DNA of 64,000 nucleotides, from contig NMRB01000745.1 in the NCBI GenBank assembly GCA_002633025.1, positions 90,901 to 154,900 on the forward strand, read 5' to 3'. Numbering within the stretch: position 1 is the first letter of the stretch; every line of letters starts with the position of its first letter. Origin of the DNA: Notospermus geniculatus. Lineage: Eukaryota > Nemertea > Pilidiophora > Heteronemertea > Lineidae. Below are positions 9,765 to 18,699 of the stretch, one piece after another. Made by a program: the position numbers and the translations under genes. The notes beneath the pieces are model-generated. The model worked only from the letters and a program-made list of their open reading frames with translations. It was not told the DNA's origin and ran no database searches.

Positions 9765-10075
9765 ATAATTTGCCCAGCCAACTTTCAGGGTGTGAACTTA
9801 GAACTACTGCAAAATCCATTCAACACAGAAGCACAAGTACTGGATGAGGCTGGCGTACTCCAGGTGGAGATTGAGAGCATAATTGATAACATGTGAGGCC
9901 TTGATGAGTACTCTCTAAAAAATGAAGAGTGAAATTTTCACTCTTTTTTCTGAGTGAAAAGGCGTTTCACTCTATAAGAGTGAAAAACGAGTGATCTCTA
10001 TCCCGGATTGAATTATATTTCACTCCCGATAGAGCGAGTTGAAAATTCACTCTTACCAAGTGAATGTCACTCACA
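9765..10075. repeat. Dispersed repeat, copy A (two copies in window)
   Basis: This block matches 14938-15400 closely. The left part (9780-9898) is a degraded coding-like strip. The right part starts TACTCTCTAAAAA and consists of ACTC/GAGTG-rich hairpins (GAGTGAAAA and its complement). Copy A keeps the uninterrupted site GATAACATGTGAGG, which in copy B carries a retroposed insertion. Confidence 0.9.
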
Positions 10076-10095
10076 CCGAGTGAACAATGAGGAAT

Positions 10096-10300
10096 GGGCG
10101 ATGCCCTGCAACTGAGATTGAAGTAGCTGCAGCAGCTAAATTTCTGCAGACAGACTTATATGTTTATAGTCCTTATGCAGATTCTTCTTGGCAATCCCGC
10201 TGGTACATTCGTGTACAACTTGGTGATGCCGTAGCCAAACACCTTCCATTTATCTTGTGAACACTGCAGGAGTTCACCTTGTTTTTTGTCACTGATGTTG
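10096..10300 (+). pseudogene. OTU-protease-like fragment 1
   Basis: The frame reads TEIEVAAAAKFLQTDLYVYSP followed by a Trp/Tyr-containing strand (WYIR), and with one frameshift the pattern VNTAGVH near 10258-10280. The order E(I/V)xAAAxxLQTDxYVY...VN..G.H resembles the C-terminal half of OTU-fold cysteine peptidases carried by several invertebrate transposons. The catalytic DGNCxF half is not visible. Tentative. Confidence 0.35.
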
Positions 10301-10639
10301 CTGAAAATATTGAAACTGTTGATGCAGCTGTACCTTGTCCAAGGAACCATTTCTTTAGACCTCCACATCGCGACTGGCAGTCAACTAAATGTCGTCAACT
10401 GTCGATTTCATTGATAACAGAAGTCCATTATGTTGGTCATGGTTCGCACTTGGGGTCACATATTGTAAACCAGTATCAATGAATCCATTCAAAATGGGAC
10501 ATGTGGCTTCTTTCAAAGTCAAGTTATTGCATAACAGGAACAGATAAGTCACAACATTTACAACAAAAACATAGCCTTTGAAGAACAGCAGCAACACGTT
10601 CTCTTTTTTGTGGATAAATGAAACCTTTCCCAATCATTT

Positions 10640-10860
10640 AGCCAGATTAAAACAACCTGGGGCAGCAGTTAGACAACTGGATTTGTATGCAATGGCTGGA
10701 TTGTTACAAACTCCCAAATACGTTTGTGATACTGATCAAAAGGGCAGACGGTACAAATACCCATGTGACAAATTTCTACACCAACCTCATTGTGCACTTT
10801 ATTTAACATTGTCAAAATCACAGTTCACGGTGTCGCAAGTACGTCATCTGAAACGACTGC
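10640..10860 (+). pseudogene. OTU-protease-like fragment 2
   Basis: A second stretch with the same pattern, QLDLYAMAGLLQTPKYVCD, then YKYPCDKFL and a CALYLT strand, lies 550 bp after fragment 1. The two resemble each other more than chance suggests. The shared arrangement supports a duplicated or chimeric OTU-like region. No catalytic residues found. Confidence 0.35.
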
Positions 10861-11074
10861 ACAGCTACTAGTTGTAATAAGTTCATGGCTAGTTTCGAAA
10901 GTACTGTTTTGTCAGCACCAAGCAACATACAGAATGTGCGAAGGCCACTAGCTTCTCTATTTGTAGACAGTGCTGAAAACCATTGCTCTGCTAATGAACC
11001 AATGCAGCATGACATCCGATTACAAAGTCCAGATACAACTGTCCAGTTAAGAAGTAGTCACAATAGGAAATGAT

Positions 11075-12085
11075 CAGTCCACAACATTTCCCCGGTATTA
11101 CACACTGTCAAAGATAAATTGTGGAAGAAGTTGATAGACAGTTCATGGCCAACCAATCCAAAACTGGATTTCTGTGACACAATGTCCTCTGACATGTCAC
11201 CAGAATTACTGAAATTGAAAGAATCAATCAGTAATAAAACTCACAACGCCTACATTTGCAATAAGTGATCTTCGGTATCATCCTCTTGCTTCAATCCAAA
11301 AACTAAAACTGAAGAGTGAAGGTAAAAAGCCAACATTTACCGACACTCAGTTGCAACACCTTATAGTCAATGTAGTCCGAACACTGCCTCCTGTTGCTCA
11401 TTTGCAGAACTGACGGCTGCAACAAAAGTCACATGAAGCCTATCGCGGGGGTCTATTTTGATTGGTCCGTCCATCTCCAGGTCGTGTTTTGAATACATTT
11501 AGTGCACGGCAATCGTATCACTTGACAACGCTGCTTTCAGGCATTTTACTTGCTGTTTCAACCAGCTACACTCGCAATCACGCTCTCTGTTCACTTTTAG
11601 CCAGACAAACATCAAGAAAACCGCAATTTGTTATCAAAATCACGAAAAATATTCCTCTCGAAAAGCCGAATCGGCGAATGCAGAGCATCGCCATCTTTAC
11701 AGTTTGAGGTCACGTGATACGGGAACGACCAATCCGTGATCTGATCATGCTGTGACGTACAACCAAAATCTGGTTCTTCGGTTACTCATCATCTGACTCT
11801 GTATTAGCGTCCAGCAGATTCTAAAAATAGCAATACGAGTCAGACGTTCGGGCTATTGTCAATGATGATGCCAACAAAGATATGCCTGTGACAAAGTCCT
11901 TTGATGCCAATTACTAATATTACGTACGCAAAAGAGTCCTTCGTCAAATACGAAAAGGCAAAATTCCTTCTTGCAATAAGGTGAAATATAATTCTACCTC
12001 ATCAATCAATCTGGGTCACTACGGTATCCCATGAGATAGCGCCAGCTTGCTGCTCCTCAGTGTGCTTCTTGCTTCGCTCCTGAAC
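11075..12085. other. No confident gene
   Basis: Short open frames only. A roughly 30-bp word, TAGTCCGAACACTGCC followed by CCTGTTGCTCAT, near 11370 recurs at 38510, marking a shared repeat edge. The tail near 11985 contains GGTGAAATATAATTCTAC, which also occurs inside the repeated ORF block at 14560. Confidence 0.4.
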
Positions 12086-12201
12086 AGACGCTTGACCGAA
12101 TTTCTCGTGGCTCAATTACTACTTCATCCTGTCCTGTGGATACTGGACTACTGCACATCTGGATAAAAGTTTTTCACCGGATTCCAATGTGATCATTCGG
12201 C

Positions 12202-12498
12202 ATGGATGACGAGAACAATTTATTGGATTACGAAGATGATGAGCCCAGACCAGGGCTATCTCACTCTGATAGTGGTGGGCCTGACGCAGGCCCTCATGAT
12301 AAGCCCGACGCGGGCTCATCTGGCGGGAGCATCAAGGCAACGGACCTTGCCGAGGTGTCAGCTGGCTTCCAGCGCTCTATGAGCGACATGGCAAAGGCCA
12401 TGCAGAACAACTCTGCACCTCCCCCGGCACCTCCACAAAAGAAAACGGAAAGTTCAGGCCACGGCAGATCACACCCTGTCTTCCGACTCGGAAGATGA
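12202..12498 (+). CDS. Acidic Ser/Gly-rich ORF, copy 1 (truncated)
   Basis: Copy 1 of a duplicated unit (flanking homology from about 12086). The N-terminus is acidic (DYEDDEPRPG), followed by SHSDSGGPDAGPHDKPDAG and a likely helix around MSDMAKAMQ, then a PPPAPP linker. A small indel after the linker shifts the frame, replacing the basic KKRKV seen in copy 2. About 86 bp present in copy 2 after GAAGATGAT are absent here. Function unknown. It could be the N-terminal ORF of a transposon. Confidence 0.55.
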   Translation: MDDENNLLDYEDDEPRPGLSHSDSGGPDAGPHDKPDAGSSGGSIKATDLAEVSAGFQRSMSDMAKAMQNNSAPPPAPPQKKTESSGHGRSHPVFRLGR

Positions 12499-12731
12499 TC
12501 TACAGTACCAAACTTGCCCCGTGTATTGCGTGCAGATGATATGACTTTGAATAAATGTAAAGTGCACTTACTCAAACTAGTCATACCATTGTGGAAGGAA
12601 CCCGAGACGTGGACGGACGCCCAACATTGGAACAACATCAGCAGCCTCCACGTATAAGGTCTCGAGCGCCTGCTGCAGCAGTGCGAACTGGTGGTGTACA
12701 TCCTAGTACCACAAAGAATGATGGAGGTATA

Positions 12732-12890
12732 AGGAGAACTTGCCGTGTCTGTGGGTACAAGCGTAACAAAACGGGGGGGGGGGGGATCTCAAAAGAAGAC
12801 AAACAATTACCTCACCACTTGTGAACGCTATTTGCATGCAGGGGACTGTTGGAACAATACATGTGGCATTCTCTTCAGTATAAACCTTAG
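12732..12890 (+). pseudogene. piggyBac-type C-terminal zinc-finger remnant
   Basis: The plus strand reads RRTCRVCGYKRNKTGG, then TCERYLHAGDCW. Spaced CxxC...CxxxxxHxxxC with a basic KRNKT resembles the cysteine-rich C-terminus of piggyBac-like transposases. A run of 11 or 12 G at 12774-12785 falls in the middle, so the frame there is unreliable. Confidence 0.4.
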
Positions 12891-13130
12891 GGGTTGAAAT
12901 CGTGTTGGAAATTACAATTGTCAGGTGATGCTGCACATTTTTCATTCAATGTTTGCAAATTATCAATGCAATGTTACGAGTTCATCGTTTGATTTTGCCA
13001 CATTCAAAGTTGTGTTAAAATTTGCATTCAAAGTTGTAACAAATTTGTTACTCAATGTGGGCTAAAAAAATTCATTCGAAAACGGAATAATGGGTAAAGA
13101 AGTTACGAAGGCGCTGATTGGTCCAATACG
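12891..13130. other. Non-coding, AT-rich
   Basis: Contains the short direct repeat CATTCAAAGTTGTG/CATTCAAAGTTGTA near 13002 and 13025. No gene seen. Confidence 0.4.
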
Positions 13131-13145
13131 CTGTGCTATAAATAG
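13111..13145 (+). promoter_or_regulatory. Candidate CCAAT plus TATA promoter
   Basis: GATTGGTCCAAT (from 13116) and TATAAATAG (13137-13145) lie about 95-105 bp upstream of the ATG at 13240, with a spacing typical of a small RNA polymerase II core promoter. Both words are short, so this is only a suggestion, strengthened by the ORF that follows. Confidence 0.4.
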
Positions 13146-13239
13146 ATTCCCACAAGCCCACGCATAGTCATTCACGTGTCTTGTTGTCAATGTGCTGTCA
13201 TTCTCTGAATTTTTAATGTGTGACATGATCTAGGCCTAG

Positions 13240-13578
13240 ATGAATTTCGTGAAAGTTACGAGGAAACTGGACGAAGAAAGTGTGCGGTTGCCACTCTCTG
13301 GTGGCGTGTTACCAAAAAGTACGCTAATATCACAATTCCCGGAGGCGAAGGGCCTTCGATACTACGAGCAGTCGGCTGCATGGGCCTCGCCGTCCGGTTC
13401 TTGGATGGCAGTACCATTGAATTCCAAAGATGAATTCATTCCACCCCCTAGACCTTCTGGGCAACCGGCATGGCAGCCTGATGTAACGTACGTTGTTGTC
13501 AGTGAGCAGCTGGGAGCAGTGGTTCCTGTTACTTCCATTACAAAAGTTCATTCAGTCTCGTTCTCCTCGCTGAGGTAG
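13240..13578 (+). CDS. TDP-43 N-terminal-domain-like ORF
   Basis: The 112-codon frame begins NFVKVTRKLDEE and continues LPLSGGVLPKSTLISQFP, EAKGLRYYEQ and, after a Pro-rich loop, a YVVVSE strand. TDP-43 (TARDBP) N-terminal domains share this order: an (Y/F)(I/V)(R/K)VT strand, a T(V/L)xxQFPxAxGLRY block and a YVV strand. That domain is a ubiquitin/DIX-like fold that drives head-to-tail oligomerisation. No RNA-recognition motif follows. Instead, a Harbinger transposase C-terminus starts in another frame at about 13555, so this end of the ORF is probably a fusion junction. It may be an exon captured by, or host to, a transposon. Confidence 0.65.
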   Translation: MNFVKVTRKLDEESVRLPLSGGVLPKSTLISQFPEAKGLRYYEQSAAWASPSGSWMAVPLNSKDEFIPPPRPSGQPAWQPDVTYVVVSEQLGAVVPVTSITKVHSVSFSSLR

Positions 13579-13975
13579 ATGCTGACTCCAAATTTACGTT
13601 CGTCCACATTGGATGCATTTCAGATGTGGGAGTCTTCAAGAATTGCTAAATCTGACTAAATTACGTTATCTGAACTGGAGGCCAACAACATGGGTATCAA
13701 GTCCAACCGTATATTATCGAACACAGATTTGGAGTGCCGTATACCCTTGTTGCAGACGATGCATTCCCTTTGAAAACCAACATACTGAAACCGTACAGCC
13801 CACGTGGAATAACCCAAGAGAAGCGGATCTTCAATTATCGCCTCAGCAGAGCAAGACGTGTCGTTGAAAACGCGTTTGGGATTCTGGCATACATGTAGGT
13901 TTAGAATCTTCATGAGGCCAATTCTTTTGAAACCATACAAACTCGAGAGCCTTGTCCTTGCCTGCATAATTTCCT
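13555..13975 (+). pseudogene. Harbinger/ALP1-like transposase C-terminal half
   Basis: The frame reads LVLLAEVDADSKFTFVHIG then SDVGVF. After a shift it reads [40 protein letters not shown] and FRIFMRPI. The VDADxKF...SD.GVF block carries the second DDE aspartate and RRVVENAFG the catalytic Glu region of Harbinger/ALP1-type nucleases. The N-terminal half is absent and stops are present. The upstream neighbour is the TDP-43-N-like ORF. This is a different subfamily from the copy at 8282. Confidence 0.85.
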
Positions 13976-14018
13976 CAGAACGAAAGTCGGTGCCAGGACA
14001 GTTTACACCCCACCCAAG

Positions 14019-14075
14019 ACTGGTTTGGAAAAAGGGGAATTTTTCATCACATTGGCGTCCTTTTCCTGAAAACAG
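14019..14075 (+). pseudogene. Short copy of the 6122 transposase-like family
   Basis: About 55 bp match 6582-6632 nearly base for base (GGTTTGGAAAAAGGGGAAT then CGTCCTTTTCCTGAAA). It is joined directly to the repeated block that carries the acidic ORF, copy 2. Confidence 0.8.
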
Positions 14076-14193
14076 ACGCTTGACCAAATTTCTCCTCGTG
14101 GCTCAATTACTACTTCGTCCTGTCGTGTGGATACTGGACTACTGCACATCTGGATAAAAGTTTTTCACCGGATTCCATTCTGATCATTCGGCC

Positions 14194-14538
14194 ATGGATG
14201 ACGATAACAATTTATCGGATTACGTAGATGATGAGCCCAGACCAGGGCTATCTCACTCTGACAGTGGTGGGCCTGACGCAGGCCCTCATGATAAGCCCGA
14301 CGCGGGCTCATCTGGCGGGAGCATCAAGGCAACGGACCTTGCCGAGGTGTCAGCTGGCTTCCAGCGCTCTATGAGCGACATGGCAAAGGCCATGCAGAAC
14401 AACTCAGCACCTCCCCCGGCACCTCCAGACAAGAAACGGAAAGTTCAGACCACGGCAGATCACAACCTGTCTTCCGACTCGGAAGATGATCTTGCCAACT
14501 TGCTTTTTGGGAGGGGGCAAGGACTTCGTATAGCCTGA
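14194..14538 (+). CDS. Acidic ORF with KKRKV motif, copy 2
   Basis: This is the longer copy of the duplicated unit at 12202. The first 80 residues are almost identical, and it then reads PPDKKRKVQ, a classical monopartite nuclear-localisation pattern, followed by SSDSEDDLANLL. The flanks (from 14076 to about 14660) are also duplicated, so the unit is a repeat rather than a single-copy gene. I could not match it to a family. It could be the gag-like or first ORF of a transposon. Confidence 0.55.
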   Translation: MDDDNNLSDYVDDEPRPGLSHSDSGGPDAGPHDKPDAGSSGGSIKATDLAEVSAGFQRSMSDMAKAMQNNSAPPPAPPDKKRKVQTTADHNLSSDSEDDLANLLFGRGQGLRIA

Positions 14539-14937
14539 CATGTGACACTGCTGACAGTGGAGGTGAAATATAATTCTACAGTACCAAACTTGCCTCCTGT
14601 ATTGCGTGCAGATGATATATGACTTTGAATAAATGTGAAGTGCACTTACTCAAACTAGTCATACTATTTTCACGTGTTGCCCACATACCGCGTTCAAGCG
14701 AGTTCAAAGTGCAGAGTTCAGTTATATGTGTTGAATCACAATACATAACACTCTTGAAAGAGTATTGCCCATTCCTCAAAACTTGACACCAGTAGTTCTC
14801 AAACGGCGACCAGAATACAAAGGGTCATGTATTGAAGAGATTGCTTCAAAACCCAAGATTCGGAAGTATTTTGAATACTTCAAGCAAAAACAATGCCCTT
14901 TTCAAAGATGTTGACTTAAGTGAACAAAACATGAAAC

Positions 14938-15400
14938 GTGATTGAAAAATAATTTGCTCAGCCAAATTTCAGGGTGTGAACTTAGAACTACTGCAAAATC
15001 CTTTCAACACAGAAGCACAAGTACTGGATGAGGCTGGCGTACTCAAGGTGGAGATTGAGAGCATAATTGATAACATGTGTGCCCTGCTTCTGTCTTTGTT
15101 TGATTTTTTGTTCCTACTTACGCCATCTTGATTTAGAAAACGTTTTTGTATTTCTTGGGAGAGAACGGTGATAGGCGATAAACACTTTCAAACTTTCAAT
15201 AGGCGTTTCGCCTGTTGTTTAATCCCTTTCATTTTTGTGAATAAAATACGTTTATATAAAAAAAAAACATGTGAGGCTTTGATGAGTACTCTCTAAAAAC
15301 TAAGAGTGAAAAACGAGTGATCTCTACCCCCGGATTGAATTATTTTTCACTCCCGAAAGAGCGAGTTGAAAATTCACTCTTACCAAGTGAATGTCGATAT
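14938..15400. repeat. Dispersed repeat, copy B
   Basis: Matches copy A (9765-10075) on both sides of an insertion at 15080-15265. The right part again begins TACTCTCTAAAAACTAAG and contains GAGTGAAAA hairpins. Confidence 0.9.
15080..15265 (+). mobile_element. Poly-A-tailed retroposed insertion with 8-bp TSD
   Basis: The 186-bp insert ends AATAAAATACG...TATAAAAAAAAAA: a polyadenylation signal about 20 bp before an A-tract. It is bounded by AACATGTG at 15072-15079 and 15266-15273. Copy A of the host repeat has a single AACATGTG here, giving the empty site. These are the marks of LINE-mediated retroposition of a short transcript. No ORF or pol III box A/B was evident. Confidence 0.85.
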
Positions 15401-15408
15401 TACTCAGC

Positions 15409-15580
15409 AATAGGAGCAGTCAGCCACGCATATTGCCAACAGATGGCAGCAAAGTCTTAGCGGACCAATGTACAGGAAAATCTACGTGATTGCTGCTCGA
15501 TCGATAATGACTGGGTCCGCTAGATGCATTGAATTGGGCTGTCGTGACACCTACTGGTCAACTCGCTGACAGCTCCTATT
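15409..15580. mobile_element. Small inverted-repeat element
   Basis: Ends AATAGGAGCAGTCAGC and GCTGACAGCTCCTATT are complementary at 15 of 16 positions. No clear TSD. Confidence 0.5.
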
Positions 15581-15589
15581 CTCTTTGAA

Positions 15590-16345
15590 GAATTCCGATA
15601 GTCTGCTGAATATGTCGTTATATTAGCACTGTAATCATGTGAACGAGCAATTTTATAATAGGAGGTGTCCTACAAAACCTTCAAATATTTTTTGATACCC
15701 GAAGTACACATTTATTTTTCAGGCCTAACATGGTATGGACAATGGATAGCACCATCCGTCTAATCTGTTGCTCAATGTCCTCATCACCATGTTATGCTAC
15801 GTGGTGAAATTACTGCACATTAAATCCCTTAACTTTGCATGCCCTTTTATTTTTCGCGAATGGTGGTTGGAAGGAAAAAACAAAACGAGAGAAAAATTAT
15901 TTTTATTTTACTTCATCATTACCTGGGAACACTGGTTGAAACATTGTGGAAATGTAAAAAGCCGACTCCAAACCAGTCCCAATGTGCATTGTGATTAATA
16001 CGATACAATGATTTAAAGTAACAGGTTTGAAATGAGGTTGCTGTGTGATTGAAAGAACGACATGCTCAGTTTTGGCGTTCTAAATTAATTTATCTCTTCT
16101 GTGTCCTCAATATGATAGGATGACATAAACATAACATTCCTTGGTCGAGGGCCTGCGGGGGAAGGTCCTGTTCCCAAGGGCAGGAACATAGACTTCAAAG
16201 AACACATGAATGCAGCCCAAACTGCTGCAGTACTAGAAATGTTAAGTCCTTTAATGATGGTACATTTATACATGTATCACCTTTGTGTGTTGTGGTTCTT
16301 TACCTTGGCTAATTTTGTTCAGCATTTGCAAGTAGCTTTAATTAC
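15590..16345. other. No confident gene
   Basis: The best stretch is 16117-16320, which reads FLGRGPAGEGPVPKGRN then HMNAAQTAAVLEM on the plus strand and could be a lone exon, but has no recognisable domain. Otherwise non-coding. Confidence 0.3.
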
Positions 16346-16359
16346 GGTGCCAAACTGTC

Positions 16360-16674
16360 GCTGAATCGGTTAATGTCGTCCTGGGTACACCTCATTAATA
16401 CCCAGGGTAATCCTGGGTAATCCTTTTTGTTACCCAGGATCGTCCTGGGTACAAATAAGGTACTTTAACATTACCCAGTTTTAAAATCCGTGCCATTTTC
16501 CACTTGCCCAGGTACCACAACCTCGGGCGCAGGTGGAAAATGGCACGGATTTCAAACTGGGTAATGTTAAGGTACCTTATTTATACCCAGGATCGTCCTG
16601 GGTAACAAAAAGGATTACCCAGAAAACCCAGGGTAATAATGAGGTGTACCCAGGACGACATTAACCGATTCAGC
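16360..16674. mobile_element. MITE with 9-bp TSD (Mutator-like), copy 2
   Basis: The 315-bp element is almost entirely two inverted arms of about 150 bp. Ends are GCTGAATCGGTTAA and TTAACCGATTCAGC. A perfect 9-bp duplication, caaactgtc, flanks it (16351-16359, 16675-16683). Termini and CCTGGGTA/TACCCAGG words match the element at 4222, so the two are one family. Confidence 0.95.
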
Positions 16675-16816
16675 CAAACTGTCCATCACATTAAAGATAA
16701 TGTATCACAACTTCATTGTTTACATGTACATGATGCTATTTTGTACCTTTGTACCTTCAAATTCTACAATAAAAAAATTATCCCCCCAATATAATGTGCA
16801 AAGAACCCATTAATAC

Positions 16817-17430
16817 GTGGAATGAAATGATCCATGGACCATGTGCTCACCGGGTTCGACATAATAGTCTAATGACAGAGGGAGGTACATATCATGAGCA
16901 ATTCGGGTCAAGTCATTCCCAAGTACGACTTTGATGATTTTTGGGTTATGCCACCTGGCGGCCATATTGGATGTCCAATCGGGCCGGAACTTCACATGCA
17001 CATCAAGGTCATCTGTAGGGCGCCACATAGCACATTGGAGTGCTTTGGGTCAAGTCGTTCCTCAGTTACAGCACTTTGATGATTTTCGAGTTACGCCACC
17101 TGGCAGCCATATTGGATGTCCGATCGGGCCGAAACTTCACATGCACATCAAAGGTCATCTGCACGGGGCCACTTATGCACATCGGAGCACTTTGGGTTAA
17201 GGCGTTCCTGAGTTACAGCACTTTGATTTTTGGGTTACGCCACCTGGTGGCCACGCTTGAAGTCAAATCGGGCCGAAATTTGACGTGCATGTAAAGGTCA
17301 TCTAGAGGGAGGTAAATATCAAATTTGAGCACTCTGCTTCAAGCTGTTCCCGAGTAACAGCACTTACTTGATTTTCAGGTTACGCCACCTGGCGGCCATA
17401 CTGGATACATAATCGTGCTGAAACTTGGTA
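16817..17430. repeat. Tandem dispersed repeat, about 133-bp units
   Basis: Units contain GCCACCTGGCGGCCAT, then ATCGGGCC, AACTTCACATGCACAT and AAGGTCATCTG. At least four degenerate units are present. The first 300 bp recur at 60297-60588. Open frames here are by-products of the repeat. Confidence 0.9.
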
Positions 17431-17499
17431 TCTTTAAAGGTACCCCTCCAATGCATGTCTATGCAAGATATGAAGTCGCTTGGTGAAATAATGACAAAC

Positions 17500-17870
17500 T
17501 GTGGCAGGTTCATCACTTTTGTCGAACTTTGACCTCTGTGACCTTGAAAAGTAGGTCAAATCAAAAACCCGTTCTATACGTTATGTATCCTTATTAGCTA
17601 CACCTATGATAAAAATTTGGAGATGATCTATTCATTAGTTCAGGAATTATTGCACTTTTTGTGTTTTTGGTTTCCGCCACCTGGTGGCGAAGCTGAGAGT
17701 CGAATTGGACCGAAACTTGGTGCCGTGGGTCATCTGACCTAGGGGGATATAAATGTATGCACCAAGTTTCAGATCAATAGCTCCAGCGGTTACGAAACGT
17801 GCCCTGCTAACGGACAACGACGGATGCTGCACCATTGTAATAGCTCACCCGGTGAGCTAAAAATGTATTC
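17500..17870. repeat. Dispersed repeat related to 32740-33249
   Basis: The segment CTTTGACCTCTGTGACCTTG then AAAAGTAGGTCAAAT and CATGATAAAAATTTG-type words recur at 32934-33030. A second half has CGCCACCTGGTGGCGAA and ends in CGGTGAGCTAAAAAT. It is non-coding. Confidence 0.8.
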
Positions 17871-18360
17871 ATGAGAAGGGCTGCAAAAATTGAGAGATTT
17901 CTCGTTGGTTTCCTATTAAAAAATACTATCTTGCAAAACTTGTCTCCTTACTTTGGTTTTGTACCAATTAATGTTATGATTTCTAAGTAATCTCACTGAG
18001 AATATGGGCTTTGATCTGAAACTTTATTTTAAAAATTGATTCAATCAATGCCTGCTGCACACAAGGTGACTTCAATTTTTATCGCCTGGCCATCAGGTGT
18101 GTAACACAAGGGTCTACATGTATGAGGCGATGAGTGTCGTCTGGCAATGAAAATCACTTCAACGTACTAGTGACCTCAAAGTGCGGAAATCTTATGACCC
18201 CACCCCTGTACATGTATATGACCCCACTGTAGGTTTTGTGCGAGAAGTTGAAAAAATGTCTCATGTTAAAAACACTGTCATCATGTATTCAACAGAACGT
18301 ACTTATGATCTACCAGACGACAGTGCTCGGTTGGTACTTTTTCTTTTCGATTCCAGAATT

Positions 18361-18583
18361 ATGGCGTGCTCTTCCCCAGATCCTAAATTTGCCATTGTTG
18401 AATTTCTAGAACAGAGTGGGGCCAGTGACATTGTACCGTACAGCTGGCTGCATAAGTTCAAAAATGACAGATATTGTTCCTGCTATTAGCCAACATCAAT
18501 CAATGTTAGAAACCTTGTGATTTGCTGCACAAAGCCAAAGGAGACATGGACAGAATACGACGTGAAAATCATCTTTAAAACTG
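18361..18583 (+). pseudogene. Third copy of the W-P...W-Y-V exon, with a nonsense codon
   Basis: From ATG 18361 the frame reads KFAIVEFLEQSG and CSCY, then TAG where the two paralogues have Trp of a WP motif. It continues PTSINVRN and TWTEYDVKIIFKTG. The donor GTGAGT at 18584 leaves phase 1, exactly as in the exons at 3824 and 42559. A TTCAG acceptor near 18650 followed by CDLEESESM in phase could be exon 2. A single G-to-A change explains the stop. Confidence 0.55.
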
Positions 18584-18699
18584 GTGAGTTACATGTAAAG
18601 CACCACAATTTCTGTGTTTTTAAAATGCTGGTAATGTAACATTTTATTCAGCAGTTTGTGATTTAGAAGAGTCTGAATCAATGTTCTACCCAGGCCTAG

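Noticed and set aside
16817-17294. Three overlapping plus-strand open frames
   Set aside because: They follow the roughly 133-bp tandem repeat and recur with it. No protein-like conservation.
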